Shown here one piece after another: positions 33,701 through 46,075 of a DNA stretch of 64,000 nt; positions within the stretch are counted from its first letter, which is position 1; every line of letters begins with the position of its first letter. The notes beneath the pieces were generated by a model. That model worked only from the letters and a program-made list of their open reading frames with translations. It did not search any database and was not told the origin of the DNA. The translations under genes were made by a program, and so were the position numbers. Source of the DNA: Chamaelirium japonicum (Eukaryota > Streptophyta > Magnoliopsida > Liliales > Melanthiaceae); contig OX393549.1 of the NCBI GenBank assembly GCA_947650365.1, positions 84,303,362 to 84,367,361 of the forward strand. Direction: 5' to 3'.

Positions 33701-35949
33701 TACAACAAAAATTTGTCTCCCCCCCTTTTAATTCCTTATGTCTATGTGATCTTAAAACAGGTTGGGACCTGACTCGGGTCTAATAATTGAAGCATAATAA
33801 AACAACTAAAAATAAACACTAAAATAAAAAATACACTTTGCTCGATATTTCCACTGCTTCGAATCTCTTGGGGCAGTTGAATTTCATATTCGACGCCTCC
33901 TTCTATGGCACCATCTTTAGCTTGAGCCCTATCAATAAGTTGTTTCTTGCATACATGTAATGATTGTAGAAACCATTTTAATAAAATAGATAACTTGATT
34001 ATTCAAACTTCTATGGCAAATATAATTTATAACAATGCAACTTGTACTACGCTCATCTACTGATGGCGAGGGGATAAGATCTTGTTGTTAGAATTATGAT
34101 GTGTTTCAAATCATTATGCAGTCAAAAGCCCAGGCACAAGGGGTGAGCTTTTAGTTAGGCACGCCTAAGCGCGAGCTCAAGCCTGTGCTTTTGACTGCTT
34201 TTTTCTTATTTTTTAGATGGACCTAAAGCCCCCCTACATCCCCTCTCCCCACATTAAAATTAATTTATATATTAGGTATTTAAGGAAAACAAGAAAAATA
34301 CCATGATATAAAACTGATAAAGAGCACAAATATCCTCAAATAGCATAAGCATACCATCAACTGAAATATCCAATTAAAAACTTATAGAGAGTAAAGAATT
34401 GTAATATCTTGGTTAGGAACTTAAATAATAAGTTTACAAAACTAAAAATTATATGTTAGGAACTTAAAATAATAAATCTAGCATTGTCGAGGGTAAATTA
34501 TGTTATGAGATTTGCCCTCACATTGTCAAAAGCAATGCGTTTGGTGATGAACCAAGATTTGGAGAATATTGAACAAATCTAGGTTTATGGTTGAGCCCAA
34601 ATTTTCACCAAATCTAGGGTTTTGGATGATCTTTTGGGTAAGAAAGCAGGTTGGGATATTTAGGGGGGCTTTAGGGAAAAAGTGACGAGAAAAAAAATCA
34701 AAGAATGTAAGAAAAAAGGAGAAATTATTTGATTTAAACTGGACAACCTAGACATGCTTGGCCTGGATGTAGCTAGGCGCGCGCCTAGGCACTCCTATGC
34801 CTCAAGGGGCCTAGTTGTTCCCTAGGCAAGGCACCAAGCTTGAGCCTTGAGTAGCCTGCTGCTTAGAATTAGATTTATTGTTCAAATTTGAATATTGAAT
34901 GTGAAGTTCTTGAAAAATTTCAGATTTTGTGCAAAAAATGTTTAGGGGTATTTGGACCCACAATGAGTCGGGGACTCGGGTTTGGGTCGGATCCTACCCA
35001 TACCCATTCGGATTTGGCAGGGTCCATACTTGACCCATACCCATTTTGGTATAAAAGAGTACATACCCCACTCATTTCCATTTGGGTTTCAAGTTTTGGC
35101 TCAGTTTTCTAGTATGAATTAGATATAATTATGTTTTTTCTTCCACCACATATGGAATTGCTTGAGGAAAAAATCAATGTATTACAGTGAACTTTAAGAA
35201 GCTCCTATGGTTTCTCTTTTTTTTTAGAAACTCTCTTATGGTTTCTTGTTAGATTAGTTTAAGTAGGGCATGAGATGGGGTATAATTTGGATAGGGATAT
35301 GAGTTCGATTAGAATTTTGGTATATTACAATGAGTTTGGAGTCCAACCATATTTTCTAATGTACATGAGTTAGAAGGGTAATCAGGTATCGAGTTTCGTG
35401 TATGGGTATTGAGGTACCCATACCTGAAAGTTGATCGGGTAGAGTTCACTTTGACCCTACCCAAACGGTATTTTTGGGTATAAAATCTATACCCATAACC
35501 GAAGTTTTGGGTTGTGTTTGGATCAAGTTTTCAGGCTATATGGGTCGGGATCTAGGGACATGCTACTTTGCCACCGAGTTAGACACGTATCTCCATATAG
35601 TTAGATAGAGGCTTCATAATTTGTTTATTTTTTGGGAGGATGATCACCTTGCCTTAGATAGCACACCCAAAAAAAATAAGCACATTCTAAAACCTCTGAA
35701 CTTATCAAAGGTTCTCTTCAAATTAATGGTTAAATCAGACGATCTATAAAGCCTTTTAAATTTGATGCACCTAAAGGTTTTAGAATGTACTGGTTTTTGT
35801 GGGTGTGCTATCTAAGGCAAGGTGATCATTCTCCCGAAAAATCAACAAATTCTAAAACCTCTATCAAACGATTCAGATGATGCGTGTCTAACTCGGTGGC
35901 GAAGTAGTGTGTCCCTCGATCCCGATCCTCTTTCTCTCTCTCTCTCTCG

Positions 35950-36015
<66 letters not shown>

Positions 36016-39000
36016 GTTTGTACATATATGGAAATATCTAGTGCAATAGGGCTTTCGGTGCGATGACACATCACAACCCTGATGACAGGCATCACATCCC
36101 TCCCCGATGGTAGGCACCTCTGACCGGTGTATTGCACTCCGCCTTGCCCTGTAATGGGACAAAATATTTTGGGGTACAGTACCCCAAAAAATTTTCGTCC
36201 CATAGCAGGTACGCTACAAGACGTTGGATCGGAGGATAATCAGACTAAGGCTGGGTTTCACAAGATCGCATCGGAGCCCTTATCGTACTATAGATCATTA
36301 CCCTCTCTCTCTCTCTCTACACACACACCCACCCACCCCAAGATAATCAGGTCTTCATGTTTTTATGATCACCTAGATGTATTCTAAAAGAGGATTCTAT
36401 ATATCTGACCTCATATAGAAAGGGAAGAACTTCCTGCATTTACAATACCTATGCAGATTTCCATACGATCTAGGCTCTTAAGTGTAAAAGAGAAAAAATG
36501 CGCAATAAAAATGACCCACAATGACCCTTTCATATATTTGCATCTGCAAGGTCAATGATAATTAGTTAGATTTTGTATCAAAAGAGTGCAGAATGCTACC
36601 ATCTACTTGGGGTAGGAAACATGTGGAGGGACTTGTGACACTCGTTGTCTTCTTCCACAAAATAAAATACAACATAATAAATATTTGGCATTCTTGTAGC
36701 GTGATAGGTATAGTGGATATTGTCAACCTTTCGTAGGTGTCATTAGAAGAGTTAAATCAGCACTATAAACTCCTATAATAGGGCATTTTTATGGTATTTT
36801 TAGAGTAGCAAGTGCTTACTGTACAATTAATGCCGAGTCACCCAGCCAACTATAGGAATGGTAAAATATTGTCAGCATTCTACTAGGTGTCTAGGAGGAG
36901 ATTTATACAAAGGAATCATAGGCCCAAAACATTGAAATATTTTTCCTCAGGTGAAAATAAGTAAATAACCAAACCCTTAATCAGTAATAAACTATATGAC
37001 TTAAATATTTTTGATATTGCTAAATCAGAGGAAATAAACATATAAATAATAGTAAACGAGACCCAAAGAGCAGGAAACAATCACCCATTAGAAAAGAAAA
37101 CGAAATATTATATGACTAATCCTCATTGAACTAGAACAATGATTGCACTAGCCGACATGACCGACGGATTTTAGTACTTCCAAATTCTCTTCCAATGAAG
37201 CTTTATTAGCTCCATCAAATAAATTGGCTGACAAACTCATATAACTGCATCTATGCCAAAGCTCCAAGAAGCTGGTCAGTGACAGGCTCAAATGTATGTG
37301 GCTCTTCAGATCACCATTCATTCCCGCAATGGCTCAGCACAGGGTATAACAGCTGATCACGCTTTTGGTGTCCACTCAATCCAGCAAGATTCCACACATG
37401 TAAGCTTGTTCACCTCGCTGAGCTTTGATTTTAGACATGTTAGATAAGTGAACCTCTTCTCATAAGATATATTGTTGGAGAAAGTGAGTTCGTGCCATAT
37501 CCATGATTCTAGGGTCAAATGATGGTTGTGAAGCTTCCGGAGAAGATGACCCTCCTGAGACAGAAGGCCAGTAGGCATTTGGCAAAGGACTTAGTCGTTG
37601 ATATATTTTACAGCCTACTCGTTCTTGCAGGCCATGCAGAGATGTTCATGATCACGTGAATGAGGCGGGACATATTTGTGGTGTTACAAGTGTGTGCCTG
37701 TGTGTCTATGTCCCATTTCTCTCTGTTTTTGTGTTGAAACTCAGGTATAAAAGGCATCATAGGTAGCATATCGCAAAAGTGTGAATGTTCTCATGCAACA
37801 GAAATATATGGGCATTATATATTATATGAATTTGGATCAGTTTTGAAGTGATTGGTTTTTGTTGAATTTGTGCCCTTTCTACTATTTGTCTGTCAACACA
37901 ATGGCTTTATTGTCTTGTCACTGTTAGTCTTTGTAAGGGATCATATGCTTTATTCTTATTTGCTGTACTTTTTTCAACTTTATTCGGAAGAACCATATTC
38001 AATCTGGAGCGAATTTATCATAAGTGTCGCCCTTCTAAAATTGTTTAAGGATACATTGCTTTTTCTTCTTTTGAAACAGGTGGTTTCTGTGAGGGATATA
38101 TATCAAAGCAGCATTGATGCTTCATTTAAGAACTCACAGCATCATCATCGTCTCCTTCGATTTATTCTCACTGATGGGCATTCAGAAGCAACTGCCATAG
38201 AGTATGCCCTCATTCCATCTATCACCGACGAGATTATTCCTGGCACTAAGGTTTGCTAATTCTTTGTAGTTTTGCGGTAATTGTTTAATTTGAATGAACA
38301 TGTCCATGATCTTGCTGGAATTTATATCTTATATATATATTTCCCAGGGTATTGTAGATCATATATAGATTTTATTATTAGTATTTTTGATAAATGATAT
38401 TTTAGAAATTATAGTCATTATAAATCTTATAATCACACGAACCTGTTATTATGAGTGAACGACAGCTGCACCCTGTTTCACTTAGAAGTTAGGAGGTACA
38501 ATCTCATTTCTCAATTCTGAGCTTCTCTATCTAGCCGAACTATTATTTTATTTTCAAAGAGGTTCTTTGCATGTTGATAATTACATAGATGACTGTTACT
38601 ACTTGCTAATTTTTAATGCGATATTGATGCAAAATGAAACATATAATAGTTGCAAAACTTGCAATTTCCAATTCAGACTGAATTGATAGAAGGCCAATAG
38701 AGCCTTATCTCTTGATTATAAAACTACTCTTTCTCTGCGTGTTTGCTTCTTATCTATTTTACTATGTTGACTATTTGGAGTGGTAATAGAGGCTGATAAC
38801 CCGACTCGAATCCAACACAAAATTTCGGGTTCGGATATAGAAATCTGCACCCGATATATGATTTTTCAGGTTCAGGTCTCAGAATGGATCCAAAGATTTG
38901 TTGAACTTGGTTATGGATGCATAGATTTACAACCTGGATTGTTATGGATGCATAGATTTTCGAAACTGGTAATCTTACGACTCAATGCGATTATAGTATG

Positions 39001-39053
39001 TGATTTGTTTATTTTAGAAATATGCTAAAATGATCTTTACCACTAGATCTGGG

Positions 39054-39148
<95 letters not shown>

Positions 39149-41254
39149 TAAAGTGCGCATGCACGCAGTGGGTGCATCGGAGGAGGATGATGGATTTGGG
39201 TTGGGGGCCGACTGATTGTGGATCAGGGTGGGGTCGAGCAGAGGAAGAGAGGAGGATGAGGGGTTCGGGGTGGGGAGGAGACGGATGAGCAAAGAAGGAG
39301 AAGAGGATGAGTGGATCAGGATGGGGTCGGGTGGGTAGAAGATGAGGAGGATGAGGGGGTCGGGTGGGGAGAAGATGAGAAGGTTAGGTCTCAGACTCAC
39401 CGTCACCTAGGAAGCACTGATACGGATACGGGGATATGGATACGAGGATACGGATACGGCGATACGTGAAATTTTGAAAAACTAGGATACGTAGTACGGC
39501 ATGGATACATTTGTAATTATATATATATATAATATTAATAATTAAATATATTATTTTGTACTAGAATATAAATAGTGAATAGTTTGAAAATTAATTATGA
39601 CCATGCTCATCATTCATTACATGATTTACATCCAATACAACCAAAAAATCAAAGCAAGTGTCACATTCACCCATTACAAAAAATAACGCTAACAACATTA
39701 TGCAAGTGTCATATTCATCATCCATTACAAAATGCTAACATTCATCATCCATTACAAAATACAAAGTTAGTGTCACATGCATCATCCAAAAAACAAAACA
39801 TTTAAATGATATCATTAAGCAAATATTCACGTATAGAATTTAGACTCATCCGAAGTTCCGGTCGAGTTTCGGTTGGGTTCAGGTCAAATTTTTGGATTTT
39901 GGACTATATTACCATCCATACTTATCTCGGCGTATCGGTCCTGTATCCCCGTGTATCGGTTTCGTATCCCCGGCGTATCGGCCCTGTATCCCCAACGTAT
40001 CAGATCTTTTTTTTTTATTTTTTTAAACTCCGATACTTCCTAGCCGTATCGGATACGTATCCCGCTGTATCGGGCCGTATCGGAGTATCGGAAAGTATCC
40101 AATACGGGTACGGCATCTGTTTCGAAGTATCGGTGTATCCCTGACCGTCACCCATGATGTGATTGTCGATCTCCGGTCTAGGGAAACCCATTTGCCGCTA
40201 GGGCATGATTCGGCACCGATCATAAAGGGGAAGAACACAGAGGGAAAGGAGAGAGAGATAAAGGGGGAGAGAGAGGGGATACCAAAGAGGGAAAGAGAGC
40301 GTTATATGGGAAGAAGACCAAAATTTATTTATTGCCTCGTGAATAAGCTCTCTTTTGGAAGGAAGAATCAGGCTTTATTTCTCGAAATTTGCCTGAAATT
40401 TTTTGCGGATTTTATTTTGCCCACATGTCGTGATAACAACCGTCTGTTGCACCCAACTCCTACACGTGAATTAGGGGTGGGACTTGGGCGGGTCTGACCC
40501 GAACCCGACCCGCCCAACCCGAACAATGGACAAATATGGGCAAAGCTGGTTAAAAACTTGGACGGGTTTGGACAAAAAAAGATCAACCCGATTTCAATTT
40601 GGACGGGTTTGGGCACCGATCTCCCCAACCCGAGGAACCTGAGGAAGTGACACACTAAGGTTGAATGCTTTGATAGTTTTTTTTATGGAAATCAAAGACT
40701 GCCTATTTGATGTTGAATGCTAAGAATTCGTTTGAAATATGTGAGGATATGGGTTGGACTTTATGTTTTTGTTATGCAAATCAAAGATTATTTATTCAAT
40801 TTAAAAATATGTTGGATTTTTTTTCCATCTATTTATGTGCACAAGCATTTCTAATTGGGCAACCTGCCCAACCCGATTATTATTTTGCAAATTGGGCAAC
40901 CCGAGCAACCCGAGGAACCCGAGGAACTAGAGTGGGCAAGCACGGGTTGGGCTTCCACGGGTTCCTCGGGTTCCACGGGCAAAACAGGCAAAGGTTTGTG
41001 CAAGTCGGGTTGGGCATGGGCAGACCCTTCAACCCGCCCAACCCGCCCAAGTCCCACCTCTAACGTGAATTGCACTCAGCCAAACCCTTTAAATCGTAGC
41101 CGCTTTGTCTCAAACACTTGTTTCTAAAGAAACATTTAATGCTCAAAGACGAGTACGATTCACATAATGGCGGGGGAGTGCCGCTGAAGGCACGGCTGTG
41201 GCTGCCGGAGGTGATGGTGTGCCGACAGGCACACAAGAATTACTAATATATATA

Positions 41255-41286
<32 letters not shown>

Positions 41287-44200
41287 ATACACATCATAAG
41301 ATTCTACCAAAAGAGTAAAATTTTAAGTTATAATTTGTACATATCAACTATCAAGAAACCTTAAAAATTTATAAAAAATAAATCAGAAACTCAAGAAAAT
41401 TTTACAGCCTAACAAATTTGAGGGATGCATATCAAAAGATAGAGCCCTTGCCTATAAGTGTAACTTGCAAGTTGCAAAAAGTATGCAATGGGATCAAGCT
41501 TTGTATCTTTACATGTGTATTATTCACTTATAGCAAGTTCCAAAACTAGGTAGCACGGTAGCACCCAATCAACCAAAACAAAAATTTGACAAGTTAAACC
41601 TGCATAGTTCTTACCCCGTTCAAAAGTATTAAATATTCTTCCCAAGTATCATAACATAACAAATATCCTTAACCTATGGCTCTGGTGTCCTAGCATGTAC
41701 AACACATAAAATGTAAACAAGTTTGAATTAGGTAAGTACATAAATAAATAAATTATAAAAATTAAAAATAAAAATTCCCTTCGAATGACTTGTACTTCTC
41801 AATCATCTTCATCTACATCATGTTGAACTGCCTTGAGAATCTACTTAGTATTGTGGGAGTTTACTCAAAGATCGTAGGAGCCTAGTTAGGATCGTGGGGG
41901 TCTACTTAGGATTTTGCTGACTTGAGAATCTATAGTGCTCTTTGGATTGATTTTTGATCATATGAATCTAGAATCGTAGAATCGTAAGATTTGGATCTAG
42001 AGTTCAATCACCTTGCTGCTCTCTCTTATGACACCATTTTTCCAGGAAAAAGGCAAAAGGAAAAAAACAAAAGACAAAAAAAAGCCTCACACAGGAGCCA
42101 GCATCTCCTCTTGCGACTATCTCACATGCATAGTAAGCCTAATTCTTTATTGCTTAAGCCAGAACTTATGAATACCAGAAAGGTGTTCGATTAGTGTATC
42201 TTGGTGCTTTACGAAAATCATTCTGTCACTCTTGGAAGAATATATTAATTGGAATTTGGGAACTTATCCATTTCAAAATAACTTATCAGCTAACATTTAC
42301 TGCTATGCATAAGATGTCCCATGTTTTCTAGATGTCAACGAATTATTGTGCTCACTTGTCTCTAATATTTTATTTACCTTTGTATTATGGTGGCGACTGA
42401 TTGTAGGTCCATTTACGGAGTAAAATCATGATACACAATGGAATATTATGTTTGAATCCTAAAGTTGTGACCATAATGGGAGGTCTGGTCCAATCTCTGT
42501 ATGAAGAGTGGCAAATGAGTCAGAAATATTCAGGCTTCTCTCGCTCATCCTTGAGGCAATCTCAGAATGATAACGGTGTTGGCCCTCCTCCATTTGAGAA
42601 GTTAGAAATTGAAGCACGTCCAGACCTAGTTTCTCAGCTGTGTGGTTCACATGGTAGTCATTATCTTTAAGTGTTTGTTCTATTTTTCTATATATATCCT
42701 TCATAACTAATATTGGTATTCCAGTCTTGTTCTCACACATAATTTAGTTTGTTGGTTAGGAAAATAATAGTGCTTCAATTGAATTGATGTTGGGTAGGTA
42801 GGGATAGCAAGTCATATATTTCCATTCGGAAAGAAAATAGGAGCTAGTGTTCCCACATTTGTCTTTATTGTCTACTGGCATTTATAATGACAGATCTTCA
42901 TACTTCCAGCGTTAAAACTTTTGTTTCTGATCTTGGCATTATTCATTGTTGGAGTGCTAGTGTAAAGAACACAATATCTATGGACTATAGACTAGAGTAT
43001 TAAATGAGTAACTTTGGAGAAATTCTATCAAAAAACTTATATAGGGTGACATGGGTGCATCCGTATGCATGAAAATGTGTAATCTGTTGGTGCTAAATAG
43101 TTAAAGCTAACAAAAATATAAGTGTGATGTGGTGGAGTGTTCAACTTAAAACATGAATAACTACATCTCTATCTATAACCGTTTACATCCGCAGCTTGAT
43201 GTGCATATATCAGATGTATAGCACTTATTATATAATCTGACAACCAACACTCGTGTATTACATGGATAGTTTAGTGTTGCTTCTTATCATGATCTTAGGT
43301 TATTATGTTCTTATAAATGCATAGTCGAAATCACATTTGGCTTTTATATTGTGGACCATCATCGACATATAACTATTCCTATGTTTCTTGGATTCAAGTA
43401 TGGGTGTTGGTATTAAACAATGGTATGGTTGTCAAATTCTATGAAAAATAATAGGAATCCATGCCCCTCAGTGAACATATGTATGTATTTGTAGGCATGC
43501 ATATGATCTGATCATGTGTATGATTATCTGGAGTTCCATAAATTGTATTAATCAAGGAAAGATCACATAATCAATGAAACGTCTTCATTGACTATGCCAT
43601 ATTCACCAATTAAAAAACCATGCCCATTGAACCATGGTGACGCCTTTGTGGGGCCTGGTCTGGGCGAACACAACCCAGGCATTTTATGTCCGATACCCTG
43701 ATCACGTCGTGGTATGATGACCTCTTTATTTGCAATACCCAAAGAAATAATTAAATTTTTTAAAAATCAATAGAGTAGACATATTCGATATCTAGCCATT
43801 GTTTTGCCGGAGAGGGGAACCCCATTGTGTTGTGGTGGTGGCAAAAAAAATGAGGCCCAGATGCCCAAAACCGGAAAAACCCATCAACAAAGGCCTTCTT
43901 ATTGGTGGGGAAAAGGAGACCGAGATTCCTTAATTGAGAAAACAGAACCACCCAAATTGAAAATACTGTGGGAAATTAGAACCAGATGTCTAAATCGGCA
44001 AAGTCCAATTGAAATGGGACCAGAGGAGGGAAGAAGGTGAACCTGAATGGCCTGGTGCTCTCTGACGAGAGGAGACCCTGATGGGTAGGAGTCCTGGCCC
44101 TTCCGACCTCACAATCAACAGTGAGCATAACTGCACAATCAACGTCATACTAAAATTATCTACAAGAAGCTGAGTCCTTTTGGCCCCTTGCAAAATAAAT

Positions 44201-46075
44201 AAGATATGAAACAAAGAAAATTCTGAGTCTTCTTTTTAGCACTGAAATTCACTCCAATCTAATTTTGAGCATGCCTAGATAGCCACTAGATAATCCTGGA
44301 CTCCAGAATCGTTCAATGTGTAATCAAAGCCTGACGCCCTGACCTCCATCAAGAATAAGGTGACAACCATCCGGACTAACCCATTTGCAACTTATTGCTT
44401 ATGATAGAGTGGTTATGTTTTATCTTTTTTTCTATCTTCGTCTATTTTAAGCTTTGACATCGATTGTATCTGTCTGCTTTCTTGATTTTTGAAAAAGTTT
44501 GCATCTTGGCCCTTGGGTACTAAGAAAGCAGGCTAAGGCTTTCGGGAATCAGCTAGCAAAGATGAACCATTTTGACATTTCTTTGAGGCGTTGCGATCTA
44601 GAAAAGCTTCAAGAGGGTGATACAAGAATGTTACATATGTTTTGCAGTTGTTGAAACTGTATACAAGTATCTGGGTTTACTTTTTTATATTCATTTTTGA
44701 CAACACCAGTTACTGAAATAACATTGTTACATATGTTTTGCAGTTGGGAAAACAGAATACAAGAATCTCTGATTGGCTTTGGTTCACTTTGTTATATCCA
44801 TTCTAGAGACTAACTTTATGCTTATATAGATTCCGGTTTAAATAATACCGCTTATAAGTAGACGATTCATGAAAACGACAAAAAAGCACAACCTTAACTA
44901 AGAAGTTCCCTTTATCTTTCTTTTTTAACAAGTTATTGTCAATTTGTCATCAACTGGAAACAGATAACAAATCTATTAGGCAAGTCCGGTGCAACCCATG
45001 TTGTTTCTTATGCTGTTATCATTACGGAGTTGTACTTTACTGGTAAAACGTCGGAGCCGAGTCGTCATAACTATTCCTCTGCCATTTGTGCCTGTGAAGA
45101 TATAGATTCACAGTCAATGCATATCAATGAGTAACCAACGAATTTCCATAGTGAGACCTATCCTTTTCGGAGATTTTCTTTTTCTATTGTTATTTAACTT
45201 ATGATTTGGTGGAAAATATGGTTCTTGCTTACTAGAATTGTTTTCTAACAGATCGGCCTGAGTCAGCCTTCAAATTTTCCTCTTATATGAGTGGAAAGTC
45301 TGATGGCAGTAAAGTAGGAAGGAATGATGAGCATCAAGTGGCCAATACTAAGCATGCAGAGGCGTATAAGGTGGATATTGACTCTACGGCGATCTCTTCA
45401 ATTAGCAAGGTTGATGACAAACCTTCTAGCTCAGAAGCTAGACCAAAAGAAGGTACGCCATCATCCTTTCTTGATTTGGCTAAACTGTTGCCAATTGTTT
45501 TTGTTAAGCTACCTCTGATACTTGCATCAATGCATCTAAAGTGAGTGAAGCTGCTCCTGTTCAAAACCAAGCTGCTGCACAGAAGCTTCTGCAAAAAATG
45601 AGTCAGCCAGCACATGAAGACAGGTATCACAGGGGCCCGAAACAAAGATTAAGAGGCAAGCAAGAAGAGGCGCCGGTTTTCACTCTAGAGGAATGGGAAA
45701 GAAGGAAAGGCAGCAACTTGAAACATGCAATGACAGGTGAAACCCTAGATGTTAGCCGCGATGAGGAGGTCGCTCGACAGCTTCAGTATCAATTGGATTT
45801 GGAAGATTTTCATGTCAGTTTCAACTTTCCCTTTCCCATTTGGAACCTGTTATTCGTTGAACTTGCTCATCATTTGAAATCGACAATTTGGCAGTAGTGA
45901 CGCAAACGCTCACAACATCTTTAATCTTCAGGGAAGAACAGAAAGTGCAGAATCAGAACAGATAAGGATGAATATGTTCAGTTTTCGTGGGGAGGAAGAG
46001 AGGAGGAATGACACTGGACGAGAATTCAGAGGAAGGGGAAGAGGGAGAGGAAGGGGGAAAAAGAGATTCGGTTGA
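30302..46075 (+). CDS. TDRD3: TDRD3-like protein with RMI1-type N-terminal OB fold (plant), six exons
   Basis: Exons: 30302-30562, 38080-38250, 42407-42653, 45252-45452, 45542-45813, 45932-46075; 1296 nt, 431 aa, phases consistent. Introns 2-5 are GT-AG; intron 1 appears GC-AG. Residues 1-87 hold the N-terminal helical DUF1767 part (DLRSFGGKSLPEP, GPKVLQ) with a serine tract from (TCC)n. Residues 88-190 form the OB fold (LLRFILTDGHSEATAIEY, SITDEIIPGTK, HNGILCLNPKVVTIMGG, SLYEEWQM). A disordered middle follows, then APVFTLEEWERRKG, EEVARQLQYQLDLEDF and an Arg/Gly-rich tail RGRGRGRGKKRFG suited to RNA binding. Animal TDRD3 binds topoisomerase 3-beta through its OB fold; the same role here is inference. 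No Tudor domain is visible. Head to head with Cactin. Confidence 0.92.
30684..30747. repeat. (CT)n microsatellite in intron 1
   Basis: Perfect CT tract about 120 bp inside intron 1 of the TDRD3-like gene. Confidence 0.95.
30900..31480 (+). pseudogene. LINE ORF1 (gag-like, DUF4283/zinc-knuckle) fragment
   Basis: Across two frames: DTVCLWVGLPNFVDGDF (about 30955), PIGLDAYTNQMIRGKYTRIC (about 31050) and QLEIQKL. Then VCEGLPLFCHQF (about 31190), where a zinc knuckle normally follows, then NSGNRDNGEKVFVPNV (about 31280). This order matches ORF1 of plant L1-type LINEs. Knuckle cysteines are partly lost and stops interrupt it. It lies in intron 1 of the TDRD3-like gene in the same orientation. Confidence 0.6.
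31481..35542. other. Intron 1 interior, no gene recognised
   Basis: Contains a perfect hairpin (32331-32403), repeated-looking DNA at 32650-33830, and a short inverted repeat GCAGTCAAAAGC/GCTTTTGACTGC (about 34122-34195). It also has degenerate CCCATACCCATT-rich repeats (34960-35530). The segment 31500-32330 is more balanced in composition than its neighbours. Confidence 0.5.
32331..32403. repeat. Perfect 21-bp inverted repeat (hairpin)
   Basis: Arms 32331-32351 (AATTAAGAAAGCATTTCTAT plus A) and 32383-32403 are exact reverse complements with a 31-nt loop. Confidence 0.9.
35543..35929. mobile_element. Foldback-type MITE with arms over 150 bp
   Basis: The two halves are inverted copies. The innermost perfect block is 29 bp (35641-35669 and 35800-35828, with CACCTTGCCTTAGATAGCAC). 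Outward matches include TTGGGAGGATGATC/TCGGGAGAATGATC, GCCACCGAGTTAGACAC and GGTCGGGATC. A related palindromic element lies at about 47805-48040. Confidence 0.8.
35929..36011. repeat. Compound (CT)n(TA)n microsatellite
   Basis: About 37 bases of CT followed by about 46 bases of TA, directly after the foldback element. Confidence 0.95.
36012..38079. other. End of intron 1, no gene recognised
   Basis: Contains an inverted pair TTTTGGGGTACAGTACCCCAAAA near 36167. Otherwise AT-rich. It ends with the polypyrimidine tract and AG of exon 2. Confidence 0.5.
39057..39144. repeat. Compound (TA)n(GA)n microsatellite
   Basis: About 52 bases of TA followed by about 36 bases of GA, in intron 2. Confidence 0.95.
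39407..40143. mobile_element. Small non-autonomous hAT rich in GATACGG
   Basis: The exact 8-bp duplication ACCGTCAC flanks it (39399-39406 and 40144-40151). Ends are CTAGGAAGCACTGATAC and, reversed, CAGGGATACACCGATAC. 737 bp, with many GGATACGG and CCGTATCG units at the two sides and an AT-rich centre. It lies in intron 2 of the TDRD3-like gene. Confidence 0.9.
40472..41062. mobile_element. Small non-autonomous hAT (TAGGGGTGGGACTTGGGC family)
   Basis: The exact 8-bp duplication ACGTGAAT flanks it (40464-40471 and 41063-41070). Terminal repeats TAGGGGTGGGACTTGGGC and, reversed, TAGAGGTGGGACTTGGGC continue as GGGT, with one mismatch in 22. 591 bp, in intron 2. A 33-bp fragment of the same family is at 19821. 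Confidence 0.93.
41071..42406. other. Rest of intron 2
   Basis: A Helitron-like 3' end (GTGCC-GACA-GGCAC hairpin, then ...ACTAA followed by T) lies at 41209-41238. (TA)n runs are at 41247-41287. The rest is AT-rich. It ends with the AG at 42405-42406 before exon 3. Confidence 0.5.
42654..45251. other. Intron 3 of the TDRD3-like gene
   Basis: GT at 42654, AG at 45250-45251. A short direct duplication occurs near 44625-44655 and 44725-44755 (GTTACATATGTTTTGCAGTTG). No additional exon was recognised, although a small poorly conserved one cannot be excluded. Confidence 0.6.

Noticed and set aside
37852..38079. Open frame running into TDRD3-like exon 2 from an upstream ATG at 37852
   Set aside because: The upstream part is hydrophobic T-rich intron; homology starts exactly after the AG at 38078-38079.
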